In this document: positions 57,696 through 64,000 of the stretch, one piece after another
How the letters are laid out: each line of letters begins with the position of its first letter
Position numbering within the stretch: the first letter of the stretch is position 1
Origin: JBBSUQ01 sp964389755
GTDB taxonomy: Bacteria; Bacteroidota; Bacteroidia; Flavobacteriales_D; Crocinitomicaceae
Length of the DNA: 64,000 bases
Assembly: GCA_964389755.1 (NCBI GenBank)
Contig: CAYMEW010000015.1
Location: forward strand, 1-64,000
Direction of reading: 5' to 3'
Notes under the pieces: generated by a model
Databases searched by the model: none
Told to the model about the DNA's origin: nothing
The model's input: the letters and a program-made list of their open reading frames with translations, nothing else
Translations under genes and position numbers: made by a program

Positions 57696-59666
57696 TCAAT
57701 AATTAAGTTCATAAGGAATTTCGAAGTGCGATCGCACGCCCAGCACGCTGCCGTCGGACCCAGTGATGTTTTCTACGTGCACGTCGAGTTTTCTTTTGGC
57801 GATGGTCACCAGGCGTTCTTCGGTGATACTGGTCGACAGGGAACGGTGTCCGTCCGTATGTGCGCGAAGTCCCGAACCGTTGTCAGATACCGCAAACAGA
57901 AGCCGTTTGTCCTCCATCTCGTAGTTCAGCCGGATGACCCCGCCTTCCGGTTTTTCTTTTAAACCGTGACGGACCGCGTTTTCAATGAATGGCTGTGCGA
58001 GCATCGGGGGCACGAGTAACTCTTCGGGATCGATTCCCTCACCGAGCGTTATTTCATAGGTAAACGGGTTGTTGTACAGCAGCTTTTGCAGCGTGAGGTA
58101 GTTCTCAAGCATCGCGATCTCCTCGCTGAGCAGGATGAAATTTTCGCGTGAGTTTTCAAGGATCTGGCGCGTAAGCCGTGAGAAACGGGTCAGGTAGGTG
58201 ATCGCTTCCCCGTCTTGGCCATTATAGATCAGGCTCTGTATGTTGTCGATCGAGTTGAATACGAAGTGCGGGTTCATCTGCGAGAGCAGCAGTTTTTGCT
58301 TGAGTTCGTTGTTTTTTGCGGCATTGCGCAGGTTTTTCTGCCTGAAATAGTAATACAGGAAAGCGAGCAATAACAACGCCACCGCAATGGAGACACCCAG
58401 CAACAGGTTTCGCCGGAAGATCTTCCGCTCCGTTGCCGCGTTGAGTTCTGATATTTCTTTCTCCTGCTTCACACGTGCAAGCAGTTCCCTTTTTTCGAAG
58501 TCGTATTGCAACTGTTGCTCCACAAGGGCGTTCTTCGAAGCTTCCTCATTGGCACCGTCACGCGTTTCGATGTACGACTCGTACATGCTGAGTGCCTCCC
58601 GGAAATTTCCCTGTGCTTTGCTGATCCGGTAGCCGGATTCATAAGCCATTTCCAGCAATCCGAGGTCCTGGTTCTCCCGGATGAGCGCGAGCGCCTCGTT
58701 TACGTGATCCTTAGCCTGTGCATAAGCGCCTTTTTCAAGATACAGGTCGCCCAGGCTTAACTGCAACGTTGCACTGGCGCGAATCGAACCGGCATAGTGC
58801 AATCCTTCTTCGAACATGCGCAGTGCCTCCTCGTATTTTTGCTGCGCCAGGTAGATCTCACCCATGCTGCGCGCATTAAAAGCTGCATTATCTGAAAAAC
58901 CGTACTCGCGGCTGATCGCCAGTCCCCGGCGTAGGTAGCTTTCTGCTTCCGTGTATTTTTTCTGGTTAAAGTATACGAAGCCAATGTTGTGAAGGATCAC
59001 GGCTGTCTCATACATATGCTGGGGCGAGGTGTCCTCTGACGCAGTATACGTTGCCAGGGCTTCTTTGTAACGGGCGAGGGCCTTGTCGAAGTCCCGGTGG
59101 TCCTCATGGATCTGCGCGAGCGAGGTGTTTGTGGCAGCCACGCCCATTTCATCGCCTGCCGCTTCCAGGTACTTCCGTGCTTCGAAAAAGCAGGCAATCG
59201 CTTCTTCGCGGGCACCCATCTTCCGAAGCATGTTGCCTTTGTTGATCAGCGTGTGTGAAACTTCAATATCCTTGTCGAGGCGGCGGAAGAGTACAATTGC
59301 TTTGTCGTAATATTCCAGTACTTTTCGCCCGTTTGCCGGCGTAAATAATTCGATGGCTTTATCGCAATACCAGTAGGCGAGGTAGTAGTAATAGGCATCC
59401 CGAAGGTCAGGATCGAGGTTCTGTTTTGCGAGGTTCCTGAAAATAATCTCTCCGGCTAACTGGTTGTAATGAACGCTTGTCGAATCCCCGGCACGCGAAC
59501 TTCCGATGATGGAACCGATGATCTCCAGCCTCGTTGTGTCGTGTAGTTTTTTGTCCAGCAGCAGGTTTTTCAATGAGTCGATTTCTCCGTCCTGTGCAAG
59601 CGAACGGACCGGGACAAGTGCCATGAATACAAAAAGCACAGCAGCCGGCAGGAATATATGTCTCAT
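57696..59666 (-). CDS. TPR-containing sensor histidine kinase (LytS type)
   Basis: 656 residues. A signal peptide leads into about seven periplasmic TPR repeats (about 60-370) and a coiled coil. One membrane helix lies near 420-440. The His_kinase domain has phospho-acceptor H467 in LLLSQMNPHFVFNSIDNIQ. An ATPase domain contains QPFIENAVRHGL near 555 and SDNGSGL near 600. It senses an unknown periplasmic cue and phosphorylates the LytTR regulator encoded 3 bp downstream. The type is frequent in Bacteroidota. Confidence 0.92.
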   Translation of the reverse strand: MRHIFLPAAVLFVFMALVPVRSLAQDGEIDSLKNLLLDKKLHDTTRLEIIGSIIGSSRAGDSTSVHYNQLAGEIIFRNLAKQNLDPDLRDAYYYYLAYWYCDKAIELFTPANGRKVLEYYDKAIVLFRRLDKDIEVSHTLINKGNMLRKMGAREEAIACFFEARKYLEAAGDEMGVAATNTSLAQIHEDHRDFDKALARYKEALATYTASEDTSPQHMYETAVILHNIGFVYFNQKKYTEAESYLRRGLAISREYGFSDNAAFNARSMGEIYLAQQKYEEALRMFEEGLHYAGSIRASATLQLSLGDLYLEKGAYAQAKDHVNEALALIRENQDLGLLEMAYESGYRISKAQGNFREALSMYESYIETRDGANEEASKNALVEQQLQYDFEKRELLARVKQEKEISELNAATERKIFRRNLLLGVSIAVALLLLAFLYYYFRQKNLRNAAKNNELKQKLLLSQMNPHFVFNSIDNIQSLIYNGQDGEAITYLTRFSRLTRQILENSRENFILLSEEIAMLENYLTLQKLLYNNPFTYEITLGEGIDPEELLVPPMLAQPFIENAVRHGLKEKPEGGVIRLNYEMEDKRLLFAVSDNGSGLRAHTDGHRSLSTSITEERLVTIAKRKLDVHVENITGSDGSVLGVRSHFEIPYELNY

Positions 59667-59760
59667 TCTCCTAAGTCTGATTCTCGTTAAAAGCGTGCAA
59701 ATCTACGGAAAGTTATTTATCAAAGTACGGATTTCATGTGTCGGTAATATATTCATAAAA

Positions 59761-59786
59761 AAGCCATTCTCCGTAGAAAATGGCTT
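59761..59786 (-). terminator. Rho-independent terminator of the membrane-protein gene
   Basis: On the minus strand AAGCCATT and AATGGCTT form an 8-bp stem with a 10-nt loop, followed by TTTTTT. It ends transcription of the gene at 59827-60354. Confidence 0.8.
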
Positions 59787-59826
59787 CGTGACTGATGGTC
59801 AGCTAAAATCGTTATATAAAAGCGTG

Positions 59827-60354
59827 TTAAGCTATCTTAGCGGTTTTAACGCGTGTGGTTAAAAAGGCGAACAAAGCAACGAGGAACGCCGGTATCACTG
59901 CTGCGATAGCGATCGCCCGGTTTGTTGCTCCGCCTGTAATGCCGGTATCAAAACTAGGTGATATAGCAATCAGTATGATGCCTCCTATCACGGTAAGCGC
60001 CAGCAATGCGAGGGCCACTTTCTGCCGCGGAACATACAGGAAAACAGCACTCACAACGCTCAGCACCAGCAAGAGGATCATCAGCATTGCAGCGGCTTTA
60101 AAGGTCCCTTCTCCGGGCAGGTCATTCATCGCTTCTTCGCCTTCCGAGAGCGTATTGCTCATTTCACTGTCTTCTCCCATCATGTCGCCTAAGCCTTCTT
60201 TCATGCTTTGGAGCAGAAGTCTGCTTTCCTCAATTTCATCTGCATAAGTTACGACATCGCGTGCATCATTAAAGTTTCGTACTGCACCAAGTCCGCAGAT
60301 AAGCAGGGCCGCAGCGAGTGCGATCGTTCCAAGTACTCTGAATAGAATTTTCAT
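59827..60354 (-). CDS. Hypothetical four-helix membrane protein
   Basis: About 175 residues from the ATG at 60354 (MKILFRVLGTIALAAALL). It has four membrane segments, with an acidic Glu/Met/Gly-rich loop between the first and second (LLQSMKEGLGDMMGEDSEMS). No family is recognised. An upstream start at 60441 would place 29 non-hydrophobic residues first and is unlikely. It stands alone with its own terminator. Confidence 0.65.
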   Translation of the reverse strand: MKILFRVLGTIALAAALLICGLGAVRNFNDARDVVTYADEIEESRLLLQSMKEGLGDMMGEDSEMSNTLSEGEEAMNDLPGEGTFKAAAMLMILLLVLSVVSAVFLYVPRQKVALALLALTVIGGIILIAISPSFDTGITGGATNRAIAIAAVIPAFLVALFAFLTTRVKTAKIA

Positions 60355-60614
60355 TTTTCTTAATTTTTTTGTTAAACGTTGAAGGTCGCTTAGGTATAAT
60401 TCGTTTTCGCAACCGGGAACAAATGTAGCAGAGGCAAACATTCTTCAAAATAAAAATGAAAATTCGCTGCCCACCCGCGAATATCCGCTACAGAACAAAG
60501 AAAGGTCGTTTTGTAATACATGTATCCGGAGCGCATCGTTCGATGATCCTTCCCGGGCAAAAGGTAAGTTCGACTTCGTAAGAAGGTACAACAGGAGCAA
60601 AAATACGGCGCGAT

Positions 60615-62459
60615 TTACCGTTCCAAATGCAAGAAGCCCTGCTTCACCTCGCTCTGCGTCTCGAGTTTATAAAAATAAACGCCTTCGTTTGCAGGCAATC
60701 CCTGTTGTGTTTTTCCGTCCCAGCTGAGTTCGATGCCTTCCGCCTGATACACGAGCGTTCCCCAGCGGTTGTAGATATATAAAACACTTTGGGTGGAATA
60801 AACCGGAAACTCCCAGAGATCGTTTATGCCGTCACCATTCGGAGTGAAAACGTTCGGAACTTCGGCAGTAGGACAGTCGAAGTCGTTTAGGCTGATGGTC
60901 TGTACTTTCGTAGTGGTTCCATAGCCGTTTTTAACGGTTAAGCTGATGGTATATGTGCCTGGTTTGGAATAACAAATATCCTGCGGATGTTGCGCTGTGG
61001 AAGATCCTGGTGTGGCGCCTTCAAATTCCCAGTACCACTCCGTCGGGGCGTTTAGCGAGGAATCTGTAAAGTCCACGCATACCTGCGGACAGGCGGTAGT
61101 ACCGGTAAATGAAAACTGCACGATCGGTTGCAGGTTTTCGCATACTGTTTTCACCGTGATCGGGTGACCCGGATCGCTAAAAGTGAACGGTTCGTATACG
61201 GCTAAGGGCTGTTCCTGCGCGGTCAGAAAAATGTCCATGCGCTCAAATACAGGTGCATCGGTTTCAAACGAAGCATCGGCCGTATAACACGAAAGATATC
61301 CCTGCGCATCGGTTTTAACCAGCGCAGCATCGCGCACATAGCCAGGCGGGCGAACATCTCCGGTGAACAGGAGTCCCTGATCCATGGTTTCGTACAGGTC
61401 GAATCCGTAATTCGTGAAAATGGGAGAAAGAGGATAGTGCCGCGCCCACAAAACTTCGCCGGTTGGTCTCACTTTCAGTAAAACGATATTTCGGGCGTCA
61501 AAACTGCCCTGATCGCCCAATAATGCCATGTTGCCGTCGTTCGTGTTTGCCAGTTTGCGAAGGTGTTCGCCGGAAGCCGTGTGTGCATCGTACCCGGTTG
61601 TTTGGATCAGTGCTCCGGAGGCATCTACTTTTAATAAATACGCGTCCCATTCCTTCCCGACGCGGTACATGGCACCGGAAATATAGAGGTCGCCGCTCAC
61701 CGTTCCGATCAGGTCATAGGGCTGGTCGTCGTATTCACCGTAAAACATTCGTGACCACTGCACTACACCCTGTGCATCCGTGCGCGTAACCAGTGTGTGG
61801 CCGAACGGACCGGTAAACTGGGCATTCACTGAAGAAACAAAAGCAAAATCTCCGTTCGGCAGTTCAACAATTGCTTCGGGCGAAACACCTTGCAGGATAC
61901 TATAGTTTTTACTCCACAAAACCTGGCCGTCCTCATCGAAACGGATCAGTAAAGCACCCGGATAACCGCCGGTATTGTAATTCGTGATCGAACAACTGAG
62001 AAAACCACCGGACTGGCAGGCGATCAATTCTGCCGGACGATCCTGTCCCGAAGCTTCGATGCGGTAGTTCCAAAGTACATTCCCCGAAATATCCGTTTTC
62101 ATCAGGAACAACGCTTTTTCCGTAGAACTTTGCCTGTTCACCTGACCGAATACACAGAGTCCGCCATCGGAAGTATTAACGACATTCTTTGCAAGGGCGT
62201 AATTACCGTCGGTAAATGTCTTTTGCCACATAATTTCTCCGTTGACATCGGTTCGAACCAGGCCGAATTCAACACCCGCTCCGCCCCACATGCCTCCGCC
62301 GGTTGTCAGTACCGTGCCTCCGTCTGCCGTTGGAATACAGGAAGTACCGTAATCACTCATATCGGTTCCGATCGTTTTTAAAAAGGTACTCTGAGCACCC
62401 GCTGACAAACCATCGCAAAGGAGTAATAAAAAAAGAGACTTCCTGAAAAAATGTTTCAT
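60615..62459 (-). CDS. Type IX-secreted protein with PKD domain and gliding-type C-terminal domain
   Basis: About 614 residues from the ATG at 62459. The signal peptide ends near SAGAQ. Repeats around DGGTVLTTGGGMWG, DGGLCVFGQV and GDFAFVSSV, each ending with VxW near a Gly, form a beta-propeller-like region (about 30-400). A PKD-type domain (about 450-535, with EWYWEFEGATPGSS) follows. The C-terminal type B sorting domain starts PNVFTPNGDGINDLWEFPVY and ends YFYKLETQSEVKQGFLHLER. It is sent across the outer membrane by T9SS. Role unknown. Confidence 0.9.
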   Translation of the reverse strand: MKHFFRKSLFLLLLCDGLSAGAQSTFLKTIGTDMSDYGTSCIPTADGGTVLTTGGGMWGGAGVEFGLVRTDVNGEIMWQKTFTDGNYALAKNVVNTSDGGLCVFGQVNRQSSTEKALFLMKTDISGNVLWNYRIEASGQDRPAELIACQSGGFLSCSITNYNTGGYPGALLIRFDEDGQVLWSKNYSILQGVSPEAIVELPNGDFAFVSSVNAQFTGPFGHTLVTRTDAQGVVQWSRMFYGEYDDQPYDLIGTVSGDLYISGAMYRVGKEWDAYLLKVDASGALIQTTGYDAHTASGEHLRKLANTNDGNMALLGDQGSFDARNIVLLKVRPTGEVLWARHYPLSPIFTNYGFDLYETMDQGLLFTGDVRPPGYVRDAALVKTDAQGYLSCYTADASFETDAPVFERMDIFLTAQEQPLAVYEPFTFSDPGHPITVKTVCENLQPIVQFSFTGTTACPQVCVDFTDSSLNAPTEWYWEFEGATPGSSTAQHPQDICYSKPGTYTISLTVKNGYGTTTKVQTISLNDFDCPTAEVPNVFTPNGDGINDLWEFPVYSTQSVLYIYNRWGTLVYQAEGIELSWDGKTQQGLPANEGVYFYKLETQSEVKQGFLHLER

Positions 62460-62672
62460 ATTGAAACTTAGACGTGTCATTTGTGGTGAAGGTTTCCTCC
62501 CGGCTTTTGACTTTCATAAAACCTGCTCAATAAGATTCGCTCTTTTGCGTGCTTATGGAATTGTGTTCCGGAGGCCCGGAAATGATAAGTAAGATAGAGA
62601 ACCGGTACCCGAAATTAATTCCTGATACGTGTCGTGCGGCGCCGCTATTCGTGCAGTCTCGTTCTCTTTTAC

Positions 62673-62680
62673 TATCTTCG
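62673..62680 (+). promoter_or_regulatory. Possible -7 box of gldA
   Basis: TATCTTCG, one base off TAnnTTTG, lies 18 nt before the gldA ATG. Confidence 0.4.
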
Positions 62681-62698
62681 TTCCGGTAAAAGCATGCT

Positions 62699-63598
62699 AT
62701 GTCCATTGAAGTAAATAACCTGGTAAAATATTACGGCGATCAGCCCGCAGTAGGAGGAATCTCCTTTAAGATCAACAAAGGGGAGATTGTCGGCTTCCTC
62801 GGACCGAACGGTGCCGGAAAATCCACGACCATGAAGGTCATTACCGGCTTCATTCCGGCTTCCGAAGGAGAAGTGAAGGTTTGTGGAAAACCGGTCAGCA
62901 TCGACTCCCTCGATACGCGTAAACTCATTGGGTATCTCCCGGAACACAACCCGCTTTACCTCGATATGTACGTACGCGAATACCTTGAGTTTGTCGGGAA
63001 GATCTACAAAGTAAAGAACGTGCGTGAACGTGTGCGTGAAATGATCAAAGCCGTCGGGCTCGAAGTCGAACAGAATAAAAAGATCGGGGCGCTTTCGAAA
63101 GGATACCGCCAACGTGTCGGCCTCGCACAGGCAATCATCCACGACCCGGAAGTACTCATCCTCGATGAACCTACGTCCGGACTCGACCCGAACCAACTTG
63201 TGGAGATCCGGAGCCTCATCCGGAACATCGGAAAGGAAAAGACCGTGATGCTGTCCACGCACATCATGCAGGAAGTGGAAGCCATTTGCGACCGTGTCGT
63301 TATAATCAACAAAGGGCGGATCGTGGCAGACAATACCGCACACGAATTGCAACACGCGGGAGAAAAACAAACCGTTTTCGTGGAATTCGAAGGACAGGCC
63401 TCTAAAAATAACCTCCGGAAGATCGAAGGAGCAAGTAAAGTGGAAAAAGTGGACGCCGGCTGGCTCATCGAAGGTCCCGCAAATACAGACCTGCGTAAAA
63501 ATGTCGCCCGCTTCGCACAACAAAACGATTTGCTTGTTCTTTCACTGAGAGTGGAATCCCGAACCCTGGAAGAAGTCTTTAAAGAACTGACAAAGTAA
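62699..63598 (+). CDS. gldA: Gliding motility-associated ABC transporter ATP-binding protein
   Basis: 299 residues. Walker A GPNGAGKST near 36, signature LSKGYRQRVGLA near 134 and Walker B VLILDEPTSGLDP near 154 are intact. The C-terminal extension beyond residue 220 (VFVEFEGQASKNNLRKIEGA, ending RTLEEVFKELTK) fits GldA, which works with the GldF and GldG membrane proteins in gliding motility. gldF and gldG are not adjacent here. Another ABC-2 type transporter ATPase cannot be excluded. Confidence 0.82.
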   Translation: MSIEVNNLVKYYGDQPAVGGISFKINKGEIVGFLGPNGAGKSTTMKVITGFIPASEGEVKVCGKPVSIDSLDTRKLIGYLPEHNPLYLDMYVREYLEFVGKIYKVKNVRERVREMIKAVGLEVEQNKKIGALSKGYRQRVGLAQAIIHDPEVLILDEPTSGLDPNQLVEIRSLIRNIGKEKTVMLSTHIMQEVEAICDRVVIINKGRIVADNTAHELQHAGEKQTVFVEFEGQASKNNLRKIEGASKVEKVDAGWLIEGPANTDLRKNVARFAQQNDLLVLSLRVESRTLEEVFKELTK

Positions 63599-63633
63599 GG
63601 GAGAATAACCGCGCTCTCCTTAAAATACGTGAC

Positions 63634-64000
63634 ATGCTCCGCGAACTCATCGAAAAACAGTCGAAACCCTTTGTGATCAGTGGCCCCTGTAGTGCCGAAA
63701 CGGAAGAACAAACACTCGAAACCTGTCTGCGACTTCATCAACTCGGCATTCCGCACATGCTGCGTGCCGGAATCTGGAAACCGCGTACACGCCCTGATTC
63801 TTTTGAGGGAGTGGGAGAGATCGGCCTGCAATGGCTCGTTGAAGCCGGACGGCAAACAGGACTTCCGGTAACAACCGAAGTGGCTAATGCACAGCATGTC
63901 GAACTGGCTCTGAAAGCCGGCATCCATGTGCTTTGGATCGGAGCGAGAACAACCGTTAATCCCTTTTCAGTACAGGAAATCGTGGATGCACTTCGTGGTA
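63634..64000 (+). CDS. DAHP synthase (partial, runs off the window)
   Basis: 122 codons are visible from the ATG at 63634 with no stop. FVISGPCSAETEEQTLE, HMLRAGIWKPRTRPDSFEG, TGLPVTTEVANAQHVE and VLWIGARTTVNPFSVQEI match type I beta/KdsA-like DAHP synthase. The first step of aromatic amino acid synthesis joins PEP and erythrose-4-phosphate. In Bacteroidota it is often fused to chorismate mutase, which would lie beyond the window end. Confidence 0.9.
   Translation, partial: MLRELIEKQSKPFVISGPCSAETEEQTLETCLRLHQLGIPHMLRAGIWKPRTRPDSFEGVGEIGLQWLVEAGRQTGLPVTTEVANAQHVELALKAGIHVLWIGARTTVNPFSVQEIVDALRG

Overview
The window is a chromosome segment of a member of the Bacteroidota. The order is probably Flavobacteriales, but that placement is tentative. 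The evidence is a secreted protein ending in a type IX secretion (type B) sorting domain, a GldA-like ABC ATPase, many start-proximal promoters of the TAnnTTTG type, a sufS-sufE-sufT group, an HU-CCDC81/SPOR fusion, LytTR two-component signalling and many LxxC-type lipoproteins. No complete transposase, prophage or CRISPR array was seen.

Layout. 1-0.6 kb: non-coding degenerate repeats. 0.6-8.2 kb: a periplasmic rhodanese, an oxidative-stress locus (2-Cys peroxiredoxin, Dps, OxyR with both redox cysteines), a TlyA-type methyltransferase, Fe-S assembly genes (sufS, sufE, sufT) and fabF. 8.2-18.7 kb, all on the minus strand: a polysaccharide export group (glycosyltransferase, Wza-like lipoprotein, Wzc-like tyrosine autokinase, RmlC, WecA/MraY-like transferase), then a lytic transglycosylase, uvrA and a Dph6-like ATPase. 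18.7-26.6 kb: PBP4-type carboxypeptidase, HU/SPOR protein, metallo-hydrolase, EamA transporter, ribD and an MFS transporter.

27.2-31.7 kb is an AT-rich accessory stretch of small lipoproteins and hypothetical genes. One of these genes is frameshifted. A long inverted repeat and two related 60-bp direct repeats lie in or around the stretch. 31.7-39.5 kb: DinB, SnoaL-like and VOC proteins, then a scar holding a truncated HMG-CoA reductase and a second VOC 3' end. After that comes a four-gene surface cassette: a collagen-like stalk protein, an exported metallo-beta-lactamase-fold protein, a metallopeptidase-like protein whose catalytic Glu is Gln, and a LamG protein. Two tRNA-Pro genes follow.

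39.8-49 kb: an HD hydrolase, two tandem CarboxypepD-like paralogues, a pair of genes with a Cys/Gly-rich tail, rsgA-dtd-mazG and a degenerate DEAD-box domain. 49-56.9 kb reads as a small defence and toxin-antitoxin island. It holds a DUF5615/DUF433 pair, a toxin-antitoxin-SecB-like chaperone module whose toxin appears broken by loss of one 5-bp repeat unit, a large nested palindromic element, an AT-rich AIPR abortive-infection gene, and a candidate new toxin pair. 56.9-64 kb: a LytTR regulator with a TPR histidine kinase, a membrane protein, the type IX secreted protein, gldA and the start of a DAHP synthase gene.

All family assignments come from motif reading by eye and no database search was run. 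Several small genes absent from standard length cut-offs (57, 47 and 25 codons) were read directly from the DNA.
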